A stretch of 64,000 bases of DNA from Symsagittifera roscoffensis (Eukaryota; Xenacoelomorpha; Acoela; Convolutidae). The stretch spans positions 8,900,386 to 8,964,385 of the forward strand of contig NC_087063.1 in the NCBI RefSeq assembly GCF_963678635.1. Direction: 5' to 3'. The notes under the pieces were generated by a model. The model worked only from the letters and a program-made list of their open reading frames with translations, made no database searches and was not told where the DNA came from. The position numbers were made by a program, and so were the translations under genes. Below, piece by piece: positions 11,207-22,332 of this stretch (position 1 is the stretch's first letter; the number at the start of each line of letters is the position of its first letter).

Positions 11207-13972
11207 CTGGAAAAAATCCCAGACTCCAACTTATTAGAACATGTTTTCGTATCTTCTATGCAGTTTGGTTTCTAATTGGCCCCCTGAAAATCTTATGAAT
11301 GACATATTATGGGATCGTAATTATGGGATGAATTATGGAAAAGTAAAGAAGGTGTAGGAAAATTGCAATGATCTATATTCGCTTCTGCGACCTGATTTTA
11401 ATTTTATTTTTTTTTGATTTTGTGATACTTTGTTCTCCATTCAACAATCCGGTTACTTTGAGGATATTTGCTTCTTTTTTGCTCTCCCTGAAATTCTAAT
11501 CCGGACTTATCCGGCCTGACTTTTACTCGGAAGCATAATAAGTGGAAACGCAGTCCCTCCATATTTTTATTGAACTGAAAATTAACATGCACAGAAGTCG
11601 CTTTATATTCCGCGCCATCTCTTTGACAATAATTCACTTAAGCCGGTCTTCATAGTAAGAACAAAAAAGGTAAAAACCTCTTCAAAAACACTTTCATTAC
11701 TTAGTTAGCATCGCGTCCGATTTTGAAAAAAAAAGACTTAAACAAAAGAAGTCTCAAACAGTAAAAAGATTTTCGTAAAGAGAATCGGCAAGTAGTTTTA
11801 ACCAGAAGTTATAACTTATTCACCGGAGATTTAGCAGGCCCTGTTTTTACGACGGCCAACTAAGTCCTTTTTTATCTGCCCGAAAGAAAGTATTCAGATT
11901 AGGTTGTGAGATACCGATGCTATCTTGATCGAAATTTTCAAAATTTGCATCATCTAAGGATTTTTACATTCAGTTTTTGTTGACTTCGAAGTTGAGAATG
12001 ATTATCTTTTTTTTTTTTATGAAAATCTTTGTCGAAATTGAAGTTTATTTTTTTTGAAATTGAAACTCAGGGTGCAAAATTTTTATTGTCTGCAGTTTTT
12101 TGCAATATTTTAAGTTAAAGTTTGAAAATTTTAGGAGGTAACCGTTCATAACTATTATCTTTTACCCGTTAATTAAGAAGAAAATCTGACAAGCAATTTT
12201 GAATTCAAAATGTACTTGAAGGAGGAATTCTAAATGAGAAAAATAATGATAAGACCAACTCGATGTTACGATGATGTTTTTATACCATTTATTTACCACT
12301 TTCTAGCCACGCCTTTTTTCTTGCTTCGAAAATAATTCATGCCTTCAGCACAACAGATTAATTTGGAGAAAATTTATGATGTTAATAAAAACATACCGTA
12401 TTGCTAATACAACATATAGTTTCTATTGTTTTGCACGGAAAAAGTGAAGAACTAACCAATGAAAAATGAAAAAAAGTTGTTGCTTTTATTTCTGAGTGCA
12501 AACAAAAAATATAATATGTACAAAATAAGAAAACAGCACAAATTTTCCGGACGATTTACCTATTCCTTTTTTTAATTTATGGACCCATAACTTCCCAACA
12601 CGCATACTTGGTTAAATAGAAATCAGGGAAAAACATTGAGTGTAAGCGCGTTCGCAATGATGTGTCAAAATTTGTTTACCTTGTTTGTTCTTCCCGTTAG
12701 CACCTCCTTTTGCCACCTGTGCCTGGTAATTGTGATTACTACTATTACTTAGAGGAATATCTATACTTATACTCACCATTTTTTGCTGCCGGATTTGCTT
12801 AACCTGTTTACCTGAAATGGAGTTAAGACTGACTACGCGTGCTGACGAGTGTTTCAACCTATTTTTGGCTCTCTTTTTGGCTTCGGTTTTGACTTCCATC
12901 GCTCCACACATTCAAGAACATCTGATTGACAAGCGGACGTTAGTCTTCATAATTTTTGTTCAAATTTTGTTCACACTGCTTGAATCAAAGGCATTTTTTC
13001 TTTATTGCATTTCAAAATACACGTTTTTTTTCATGAAAAAAAAAGAAGAATTATATCAGATAAAAAAAAAAAACAAAAAAAAAACAAAATAAAATAAATA
13101 TATAAAAAACTAATAATATGTCTAAGAAGTGTTCAAAAACTGTGTTTAAAAAGCTATGATTGTCATATAGACCGACAAAATGAAAAAAAAACCAAGCGAA
13201 AGCAAGCGAATTAGTGATAATCCGCCATTTCCACAGTGTTTGCAAACTAAATTTCTGCAAGAGAATCGTTGTTTTTTATCAGCATCAAAAGAGGCAGTCA
13301 GTTTTTCTCTAACTTTTATCCCAGCCTCATTTAAATGAGATTTCAATTGCCGAGTTCTAATCAAAAGTTTGGACCGTTTTTCATGCTAAGTTTGCATAAG
13401 CTTAATTGTTTTTGATTATATGCACTTTTTATGCATAGCAAATTTGTTGTATCGTTAACAATATTTTGTGACGTAAAAAGCAAAAAAGTGTGTTTTCAGG
13501 AGGCAGATTTTGGGGGAAATTTTAATTGACTTGAATGTTTTCGATAAAAAACTATAAAAAGGGCTTTAAGGAGTTATTTGAAATTTGAAAAGAAAAATTG
13601 CACCAATGAACCGAATTTCTTTTGACTATGAATCTACGCAATGAGGCTTTTTTGAGAGAATTCTTTTAGTGAGCCTGAGTCTGTGGCTCCTGCACTCAAT
13701 TGCTTTTCTGGCTTTTTTTGAATGCTTTGTATGGGAATTTAAGGAATGTTTTGCTTAATTTTGAATTGAAAAAGCTCAAAAACAATTTTTCGAAACATTT
13801 CTTTAACCTTATTTTTATTGCGATTTTGAAGAAAGTAACCATAAATTTGTGCTCGATAGTTTTTTGAGAGCAAGTTAAATGATTGAAAAAATTGCCTTTT
13901 TGAGAAGTTTGGTAGCATATTGAAAAACTTGATGCTTTGTGTTCATAAGTTACCAGATTAAACTAAATATTG
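11207..13972. other. Mostly non-coding; one possible short exon
   Basis: AT-rich. The only coding hint is the small minus-strand frame at 12,777-12,911, listed separately. The 91-, 69- and 72-aa frames around 12.8-13.4 kb lie over poly-A/poly-T and look accidental. Confidence 0.35.
12777..12911 (-). CDS. Possible short host coding exon (very tentative)
   Basis: A minus-strand frame begins with Met at 12,911 and encodes a basic, Lys/Arg-rich stretch ending IRQQKM. At 12,776-12,771 the sequence reads ATG|GTGAGT, a strong 5' splice-site consensus. The frame continues open past this site to 12,612, with another possible donor (CAAG|GTAAAC) near 12,680. No homology is recognised and no matching acceptor exon was found. 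It may be a first coding exon or chance. Confidence 0.2.
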
Positions 13973-14383
13973 CAGGGGCGGATCCAGGATTTTCTCGAGG
14001 GAGGGGGGGGGGGGGGTTTCAAAAAATGGTTGAAAATTTGTCGACCTTTTTTTTAAGTCATCCAAACTGATTTTGCGAGCTCTCCCAATGCATTAAAAAG
14101 ACCCTATTTTGGTTAAATTTTCTGCGCCCACAGAAACAGGCGAAAAAAGGCACTTTCAGGCACTTTTGGAAAATTTTGACCAAAAAATCACGTTTTTTCG
14201 GCTCGCGCTCCCCCCTAAAATTTAGTATATATTGGCGCCAAAGGCGCCTTTGGAAAAATTTTGTATTCATTAACCAAAAATAGATATCCCTAAATTGTAC
14301 AAAGGGGGAACCCTTTGGGTCGGCAGGGGGTCGAATCCCTGAGGGAGAAGCGATAGCCCCCCCGCCCCCTAAATCCGCCCTTG
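13973..14383 (+). mobile_element. hAT-like MITE, best-preserved copy
   Basis: Starts CAGGGGCGGATCCAGGATTT and ends TAAATCCGCCCTTG. A run of about 14 G follows CTCGAGGGA at about 14,004. The central palindrome GGCGCCAAAGGCGCC lies near 14,234. CAGGG at the terminus and imperfect 8-bp flanks (AAATATTG before, AAAATATG after) fit hAT-type transposition. The minus-strand 123-aa frame across it (14,429-14,058) recurs in pieces in other copies only because the repeat recurs. Confidence 0.75.
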
Positions 14384-15870
14384 AAAATATGCATGCTTTC
14401 CTCTCATATAGCACAATGTCGATGTGCATTTCCAGACAACATTAACAGAGCTGAGAGTTTCAAACGCGTTTTTGCTGAAACTAGAATTAAATTCAACAAA
14501 AAGTGATGAGGACAAAATATGATCGAGGCATTTAAAAGTGGGTCGTTTTTGAGTCGATCGATTGCTTGAAAATTACTCAAAACTCACGTGGCCAATTTTG
14601 GAACCAGATTTCAGCGGGTGATCTTTTTATTTGGTCAAACAAATTTAGAGGAAACTTTTTTCTTAGATTTTGAATGGGGTTAACTTTTTTATTAATGTTT
14701 AATTGCTAAAAGAATCCGTTTTTTTTCCTCGTTACTGCCAATTTTCGAAAAAAAATTACCAGCAATTCTTCCATTTGTTGCAATAGATTTAAGAGATGGC
14801 CCAATAATTTTGCGTAATTTCATAGTAAATGACCGACCCAAAAACAACACAGTTTTAGGGCAAAACTTTGGGCTCAAAATTTTAACTAAAATCAACCCTA
14901 TTTTAAAATCTGGTATGTTTGTACGCAATTTATTGGCCAGTGTTTTCGATTGTACTTGAATTCAATTAGGGAAAAACTCAAAATTTATTCTCAATTTTCT
15001 TGGTTTAATCTGTTAAATCATGAACGCCAGGCATTTAGTTTTTTTTTCACAGCACTGAGAAAATTCAACAAAACATATGAACATTTCGATCACTGAAATT
15101 ACTCTCAAAGAAAAAATCAGTAACTAAAAACATTTTGTAATAAATAGAAACTTTGAAGAGGAGCGATGACGTTCTGTTATTGCCCTTTTTAGTTCAAATT
15201 GGATGATAATCTAAGTGTATCTTGGTTGCGCTATATTTAAAAAATTTGCACAAAAAGTTTGCTGATTGAAGATGAACTTGAATTGTTGATTTATTTGTTC
15301 ACTTTTCAGTTCTGTTTAATTTTTTTTTGCGTCACGTGAAAGTTTGCTGCTATTTTAGGCTCAAAACTGGGTTATCATTGGCATTTCCTGTCTACCTAAT
15401 TTGTATTTGCTAGTTAGTTTTCCTTAATGCATCTTCGTAAACAAAAAAAAACACAAAACGACAGTAGAGTTATTAAACATAAAATGTATTATCAGCACTT
15501 CCTTTTTAAAATGCAAATTAGGTTTCAGTCAGTAGTCAGATTTCAACCCAGTTGTACCTTACAAGTACGTAATGAAAAGTTTCCATCGGAACTGAAATTG
15601 ATGAAGTTTTAATGGCGCATATGTTTTTAAAAGGAAATAGAATTGATATAATTTTAAGGAAATTGATGTTTTCGTTTCCTTTCTGTTAATATGATTGCTT
15701 TTTGATTGGTTTCTCGCTCGTGAACTGTTGAAATTTTAGCCAATTTTTGATGGCAATCCATAAATTTTTTAGGTTAAATTAAACAAATCAAATCAACTCT
15801 GATTTATGAGAAAAATCTGAGCTAGTTAGCGGGCAGAACTTCGCCTCAGGAAGAAATTTGTAGATTTTTC
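14200..15870 (+). repeat. Tandem duplication, unit 1 (1,671 bp)
   Basis: This segment is repeated almost base for base at 15,871-18,253. The junctions share TTTTTC: before 14,200, at the internal junction (about 15,865-15,870) and at the end of unit 2 (18,248-18,253). Unit 1 starts inside the hAT-like MITE, so the second unit carries a truncated MITE (15,871-16,055). Non-coding; the 78-aa (14,928-14,692) and 61-aa (15,427-15,612) frames recur in unit 2 only because of the duplication. Confidence 0.92.
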
Positions 15871-18253
15871 GGCTCGCGCTCCCCCCTAAAATTTAGTATA
15901 TATTGGCGCCAAAGGCGCCTTTGGAAAAATTTTGTATTCATTAACCAAAAATAGATATCCCTAAATTGTACAAAGGGGGAACCCTTTGGGTCGGCAGGGG
16001 GTCGAATCCCTGAGGGAGAAGCGATAGCCCCCCCGCCCCCTAAATCCGCCCTTGAAAATATGCATGCTTTCCTCTCATATAGCACAATGTCGATGTGCAT
16101 TTCCAGACAACATTAACAGAGCTGAGAGTTTCAAACGCGTTTTTGCTGAAACTAGAATTAAATTCAACAAAAAGTGATGAGGACAAAATATGATCGAGGC
16201 ATTTAAAAGTGGGTCGTTTTTGAGTCGATCGATTGCTTGAAAATTACTCAAAACTCACGTGGCCAATTTTGGAACCAGATTTCAGCGGGTGATCTTTTTA
16301 TTTGGTCAAACAAATTTAGAGGAAACTTTTTTCTTAGATTTTGAATGGGGTTAACTTTTTTATTAATGTTTAATTGCTAAAAGAATCCGTTTTTTTTCCT
16401 CGTTACTGCCAATTTTCGAAAAAAAATTACCAGCAATTCTTCCATTTGTTGCAATAGATTTAAGAGATGGCCCAATAATTTTGCGTAATTTCATAGTAAA
16501 TGACCGACCCAAAAACAACACAGTTTTAGGGCAAAACTTTGGGCTCAAAATTTTAACTAAAATCAACCCTATTTTAAAATCTGGTATGTTTGTACGCAAT
16601 TTATTGGCCAGTGTTTTCGATTGTACTTGAATTCAATTAGGGAAAAACTCAAAATTTATTCTCAATTTTCTTGGTTTAATCTGTTAAATCATGAACGCCA
16701 GGCATTTAGTTTTTTTTTCACAGCACTGAGAAAATTCAACAAAACATATGAACATTTCGATCACTGAAATTACTCTCAAAGAAAAAATCAGTAACTAAAA
16801 ACATTTTGTAATAAATAGAAACTTTGAAGAGGAGCGATGACGTTCTGTTATTGCCCTTTTTAGTTCAAATTGGATGATAATCTAAGTGTATCTTGGTTGC
16901 GCTATATTTAAAAAATTTGCACAAAAAGTTTGCTAAATTTGACGGCAATTGCCGAAAGTCTCGTACAAAGCAGACGTTAATATAGTAGATGTTAATACAA
17001 AGCAGACGTTTCTGTGACTGCTTTGTATGGGAATGTCGCGTTATGAATGGTTTGTTAAACTTTGAGCTGAAAAATTCCCGAAGACAAAATCACTGACTCA
17101 CTCGCTTTAAACCACTCGGATTCACAAAGTTCAAAGAAAGTTCGCCGCATTCATGATTATTTGATTGCTAAAACAAACTGCTTAATACATTCGAGTTTGA
17201 ATGAACACTTCAAAGTCGTTTTTTTTTTTCACTTTAATCGCAGAATAAAATTTTGTGATTGCTTTTTCAATAAATATTGAAATGATAGCGAGGAAAATGG
17301 TTTTTGTAGTTTATGTTCTTGTTCAAAACAAGTTTAAAAACACTAAAGAGCAACCAGAAACTTCAGTGCTTCGTCTGGATAAGATTTTTTGTTTTGTTCA
17401 ACTTGGTGATCGAAATGAGAGATTCAAGTCTAGATGCTTGTGTTGAAATTCGTCAATATTTTGACCTACAAAAGGTAATGGATTATATATATTTTTTAAG
17501 TTTCCGTGCTTAAGTTGACACGCGCTGAACGAGATTCAAGTAAGACTAGTTCGAGCATCTATTCTGAATTGCTGAAAACGGAAAGCTTAAAAGCCCACTT
17601 TTGTAACTGATCTATTCTGATCTCAGTGGGTTTTCAACTTCCTCTAAATTGAAGATGAACTTGAATTGTTGATTTATTTGTTCACTTTTCAGTTCTGTTT
17701 AATTTTTTTTTGCGTCACGTGAAAGTTTGCTGCTATTTTAGGCTCAAAACTGGGTTATCATTGGCATTTCCTGTCTACCTAATTTGTATTTGCTAGTTAG
17801 TTTTCCTTAATGCATCTTCGTAAACAAAAAAAAACACAAAACGACAGTAGAGTTATTAAACATAAAATGTATTATCAGCACTTCCTTTTTAAAATGCAAA
17901 TTAGGTTTCAGTCAGTAGTCAGATTTCAACCCAGTTGTACCTTACAAGTACGTAATGAAAAGTTTCCATCGGAACTGAAATTGATGAAGTTTTAATGGCG
18001 CATATGTTTTTAAAAGGAAATAGAATTGATATAATTTTAAGGAAATTGATGTTTTCGTTTCCTTTCTGTTAATATGATTGCTTTTTGATTGGTTTCTCGC
18101 TCGTGAACTGTTGAAATTTTAGCCAATTTTTGATGGCAATCCATAAATTTTTTAGGTTAAATTAAACAAATCAAATCAACTCTGATTTATGAGAAAAATC
18201 TGAGCTAGTTAGCGGGCAGAACTTCGCCTCAGGAAGAAATTTGTAGATTTTTC
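15871..18253 (+). repeat. Tandem duplication, unit 2 with 712-bp extra block
   Basis: Matches 14,200-15,870 nearly perfectly but is 2,383 bp long, because a 712-bp block (about 16,935-17,646) sits between the parts corresponding to positions up to 15,263 and from 15,265. The near identity implies a recent duplication or an assembly duplication of two alleles. Confidence 0.92.
16935..17646 (+). other. 712-bp block present only in duplication unit 2
   Basis: The block begins AAATTTGACGGCAATTG and ends TTCAACTTCCTCT. CTAAATT occurs at both edges (16,933-16,939 and 17,644-17,650). If that is a target duplication the empty site would read GCTAAATTG; unit 1 reads GCTGATTG, close but not identical. 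No terminal inverted repeats or coding frame with a known domain are seen. It can be a small insertion in unit 2 or a deletion from unit 1. Confidence 0.7.
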
Positions 18254-18382
18254 AGAATCAGCAGAACCGAAGCAATTTTCTCGTGGAAGATATGGGTTTG
18301 CTGGATCGTTAATTATCCCCCGCACGTTTATTTTTCTTTACACGCGTGCATCGGTAAAAAAAATTGATAAATACAACAAAAC

Positions 18383-18610
18383 TGCACGTATCAGGGCGAA
18401 GCCTTCATTGTTCCGACTGGTTTTTAAGGTCTATTGAGTAATAATTACATGAAAAAACTAAATATATGAAAAAATTGAAATGATTTTTTTCATTTATAGA
18501 TTGTTCGTTAAATATATCCCCCAAGAACCATATAAAATACAAATTGATCGATTTCACTCCCAGTAACAAACCAATTATGGCAAAAAAGCACAAAAACAAA
18601 AGCTAAACAT
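18383..18610 (-). mobile_element. Truncated copy of the TGTTCCGACT MITE, reverse orientation
   Basis: From TTGTTCCGACTGG at about 18,406 the sequence matches the reverse complement of 7520 downward: 'aaggtctatt', then 'atatccccc', 'accatataaaatacaaa' and 'caattatggca'. The flanking CTGCACGTATCAGGGC also matches the flank at 7521-7550. The other end is missing. Confidence 0.6.
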
Positions 18611-19033
18611 TAAAAATTAGAATTTCAGTCACACTTCACTTTACACTATTTTTTGCCTCAAGCAAAATGTAAACCCTAAGACAGAGGTGTTTTTGCAGTG
18701 CTCAACATAGTAAGACAGCCTGAGTCAAAAAATGATAACTGTCAGAAAGCAAGCTTGCAAGAAACTTGGGAAAAAAGGCAGTTAACTGAACTTCTTGGGA
18801 GAAATAGAAAAAAAATAGAAAAACTTTTATTCCAATCAATCGTTGTATTACTTTCGATACAAATTAATTTTTTTAATATGGCTAACGTAGCAGTATGCTT
18901 ATATTACATTATGATGAGGGGAGGTTGTCATCCATACATGGCTATTGGTTATAAATCGTAATGGTCACCCTGCTGTGTTAGTTGATTAGCAAAAGTCACC
19001 ATGTTATAATCCTTTTAGTCAACATAAAATTTA
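18611..19033. other. No recognisable gene
   Basis: An 87-aa plus-strand frame (18,698-18,961) has no motif I recognise. Otherwise AT-rich. Confidence 0.3.
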
Positions 19034-19898
19034 ATTGTTCCGACTTTTGATACGAAAGTAACGGAATATTTGTGCTCGGGGTGGGTTTTTTTTTCTTCAG
19101 ACAAATTTCGACTTTTTAACTAGCCTTTTTTGACGGAATTTTTTAATATCATTCAAAAGGTATTGTTGTTCTGAGCTCAAATTTGAAAAAATATTTCATC
19201 TGTGATCAGTTTTTGTAAAGTTATGAGGGTTTAAAGGTTGCCATTTTGGCCAATTTGGGACAATTAACGCGCGATATATTTCGCACTATTAACGCGTAAG
19301 CGGAAAGTTAATCCGTCTTAAAATCGTTCCAAATTGGTTGAAAAAAGCTTAAATGCCATAATTTATTTGCTACAAGGAGCGAAATATATCGTTTTGTACT
19401 TTATATGGCGTGTGGGTGGATGATTTTCATAAAAAATTCCAAATTTAAGAATTTTTTTCTCATTTTATTTTATTACATTTTTTTAAAGTTATTACTTCTC
19501 CATAAAGTTCGTGTTTAGACCAATTGTTTTTTTTAATGAACTAGGTTCCATGTCTCGATTCTTCTCAAAACATAGATTCAATTTCAATTTACGTGCAAAT
19601 ACGTTAAAAAAATTCTACGACAAAGTTTGCTGGTGTGAAATAGTCAAAAAATAAGGACTTATTAAATCTTTATTAACTCGTTAATAGCATGAAATATATC
19701 GCGCGTCAATTGTTCCAAATTGGTCAAAATGGCACCCTTTAAACCCCCATAACTTTTCGAAAAATTGACAACGATACCTTTCCAATGTTATTTAAAAATC
19801 CGTCAAAATGGCTGGTAAAAAAATCAAAATTAGTTTGAAGAAAAAAACCACCCCGAGCATAAATATTCTGTTACTTTTTCTACGAAAATTGGAACAAT
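19034..19898. mobile_element. Foldback MITE of the TGTTCCGACT family
   Basis: The left arm (19,034 to about 19,440) starts ATTGTTCCGACTTT and runs through 'gtaacggaatatttgtgctcggggtgg'. The right arm (about 19,660-19,898) is its imperfect inverted copy and ends GGAACAAT. Arms of over 200 bp would let the element fold on itself. Left-arm words are shared with the 7041-7520 copy. No coding capacity. Confidence 0.75.
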
Positions 19899-20299
19899 AA
19901 GGCAGCTGATGCATTTCAACAATTTAGAGTTATGCGAATCCGAACATCTGTTTTCTCGGAGCTCAATTCAATTGATGTTTTTTTACGATGATAAGATTGC
20001 GACGCCGTCGTAATACTAAAACATTGCTGTTTTTTCTCGGTAAAATTAATGCAACAGTACTGATTTTCACAGCAAGTTCAGTTTAGATTTTCACAACAAG
20101 TTCTTTAATGCAGGGTTTTTCAGCTAAATGCTCCCAAATCAAAGGAAGGATCCTTTTAAAGGTTGTAAGATATGTTTTATATGGCAATGAAAATTTGAGC
20201 AAAGTTTCAAAGTTTCAAAGTTGAGCACTTTTGAAACGATTTGATAAAAATTTATGTTTTCTTGGCCTCCGTTTTTGTTAATCAGAATTGAATTGAAGG

Positions 20300-20665
20300 A
20301 TTTTTGTGCTCGGGTTGGTTTTTTTTCTTCAAACAAGTTTCGACTTTTTAACGCCATTTTTGATGGATTTTTTAAAATGTTCAAAAGGTATTGTGTTTTT
20401 GAGCTCAAATTTGAAAATTTTTCCCCCTTGTGATCATTTTTCATAGAGCTATGGGGGCTTATAGATTGCCATTTTGGTCAATTTGGGACAATTAACGCGC
20501 GATATTTTTCGCGCTATTAACGCGTAAGCAGAGATTTAATCCGTCTTAGAAATAGTTCCAAATTGATTGAACGAAGCTTATTTGCCATAATTGAGTTGTT
20601 ACTAGAAGCAAAATTTATCACTTTGTATTTTATATGGCGTGTGGGAGATGATTTTGGCGTATGGG
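20300..20665 (+). mobile_element. Partial copy of the TGTTCCGACT MITE family
   Basis: Lacks the terminal TGTTCCGACT but matches from 'tttgtgctcggg' through 'ttaacgcgcgatatttttcgcgctattaacgcg' to 'tatatggcgtgtggg'. More diverged than the copies at 7.0 and 19.0 kb. Confidence 0.65.
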
Positions 20666-21670
20666 GGATGCTTATTTTAATGTTTCATTATTGAAACACT
20701 GCTTTTTAAATTTTGATTTTAATGAAAAAAAGTGTTTCTTTTTTTAATTGTGGAGGTTATATCCGAATTCTGAGCAAAAAACGACTACATTTCATTTCAA
20801 AACTTAAAGAATGATTGTTCAATCGTTTTGACTTTTTTGTCGCAATTATATGTCATGACCCTCAAAATGTATTTTTTTCGCCCAGTAATCTTTTTTACAA
20901 GTGAACTTCCTTTTTCTCCCGAATGTCTTTTTAAACTCTCAAAACCATTAACCGGAAGCAAAAATTGATAACCCAAATCTTATCAATTCTTAGCGCTCCT
21001 CTTTTTTCAAGTTTCTTTCAATCTTGCGCTTTCCACTTTTTTCAAGCTTTTTACTCCATTTTTATTTTTTTTTCATGTTGTTGATTTGTTTGTTACTGCC
21101 AAATAGTCTTTTTATATAGGCTTAGCTGCAGTTCACCCTGATTTGGTTCGTTTGAACTCCCTGATTTATTGTTTTCCAATCTTAATCGCCCATTCTACGT
21201 ACCCCCTACCCTACCCAAAGTTTATTATGCCCTTTGTTAATATCTCAGCTTCTTGTTTTTTGATCACTGCAACTCGCTTCTCTAAAAAAGACTGTAAACA
21301 TCATTAAATATGCAAAGATAAAACATAAATATTGCGTCTTCTTTGTATCGTGCGAGCTTTGCTTGTATTTTGCTTTTTGGGCTTCCTTTGTATAAATATA
21401 TAATGAAAAGCAAACATATTTTTGTATTCCAGCAACTATGATTCAACTTTGAAGTTTGTTAAGGTACTGAATGCACTTTTTGCAGGGCTTTTGAATTTCA
21501 ATAAGAAACGTTAATATCCTTGGCGTATTCCCTCAAAAAAACCTCTCAGTCAAACAGTTGTGTTCTAGTAGTCTCAACTGAAGAAAGATTCCAAAAAAAA
21601 CCAAATCACGCTAAAATTGGCATCATGGTGAAAATTTTTTTACGAAGTGGGAAAGAAGTATGACAAGCCA
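20666..21670. other. No recognisable gene
   Basis: AT-rich sequence without supported features. Confidence 0.4.
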
Positions 21671-21824
21671 AGGGGACTTTCTCGAGGGGGGGGGGGGGGG
21701 GGGCGAATTTGCGTAGAACACTATAAAAACCGAATTTTTGCGGCGGAGGTAAATTAAAAAAAAAACAGGTCAAAAATGCCGTTTTTGGGCACTTTTTAAA
21801 AAAAAAAGAATATTTTACCAGGGT
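21671..21824 (+). mobile_element. hAT-like MITE interrupted by the gypsy element
   Basis: Begins at ACTTTCTCGAG followed by 18 G (about 21,686-21,703), then the family words 'aggtcaaaaatgccgtttttgggcacttttt'. It breaks off at about 21,820, exactly where other copies continue with 'gaccaaaaaat..cgttttttcgg'. What follows is the terminal sequence of the large gypsy element, so the MITE marks the insertion site and was there first. Confidence 0.6.
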
Positions 21825-22332
21825 TGGTGCTCTAGCCTTGTGAGTTATGACCGAAGTGTATAACTCATAGAGTAATTTCGGATAGGGTACACCGTCTGCT
21901 CGTCACGCTATCTTATTTTCGGCCGGATAGATTCGTGCAACTTCTTAGTCTAATACCGATCCTAATCTTACTCTTATACTATCTAGTCTCAGGTTGTTTA
22001 ACTAGTCTCTGCTAGGCTCAATAGATCTAGGGTATACTGGTTTATTGCGGCTGCTGAAGTGCTCGGGAGAGTCCAACTAATTTCTAAGTTAAATTCAAAT
22101 CTCTCTGATGCTGAAATTACAAGTAACTTCAGCACTTACAAATAAGTGGGTTGTTAGTTAGATGGATCATGATTGGTTAATATTAAATACTTTACATTGG
22201 TAAAACATTTAATTTATCCAATCATAAAATATAGTTTAGATCAGGTTCCACCCATCCGGGTTTTACAGAGTTTTTTAGAACAGTTCTTCTGTAATTCAAG
22301 GGTGGATGATGGACGTTGGTATTTGGCGAACA
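21825..22332 (-). repeat. Candidate 3' LTR (boundaries tentative)
   Basis: The lower edge is set by the break in the hAT-like MITE. The upper edge is a guess. On the minus strand a purine-rich tract (about 22,358-22,336, AAGAAGAAGCGAAAGAAAA) is followed by TGTTCGCC, and the lower end would read GCACCA, giving TG...CA. An AATAAA (22,046-22,041) lies inside. The partner LTR is not in the assembly, so the pair test cannot be made. A longer LTR extending towards 23.8 kb remains possible. Confidence 0.3.
22041..22046 (-). terminator. Candidate polyadenylation signal AATAAA in the 3' LTR
   Basis: TTTATT on the plus strand gives AATAAA on the minus strand, about 220 nt from the end of the element, as expected for the R region of an LTR. 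A single hexamer in AT-rich DNA is weak evidence on its own. Confidence 0.3.

Noticed and set aside
13021-13260. Frames over poly-A/poly-T around 13.0-13.2 kb
   Set aside because: Products are Lys or Phe runs from homopolymers without any motif.
14058-14429. 123-aa minus-strand frame recurring in pieces at 15.8-16.1 kb
   Set aside because: It lies across the hAT-like MITE and its ends; recurrence is explained by repeat copies.
4030-21824. CRISPR-like or regularly spaced short repeats
   Set aside because: Repeats are interspersed MITEs or plain tandem copies; no constant repeat with unique equal-length spacers exists and the DNA is eukaryotic.
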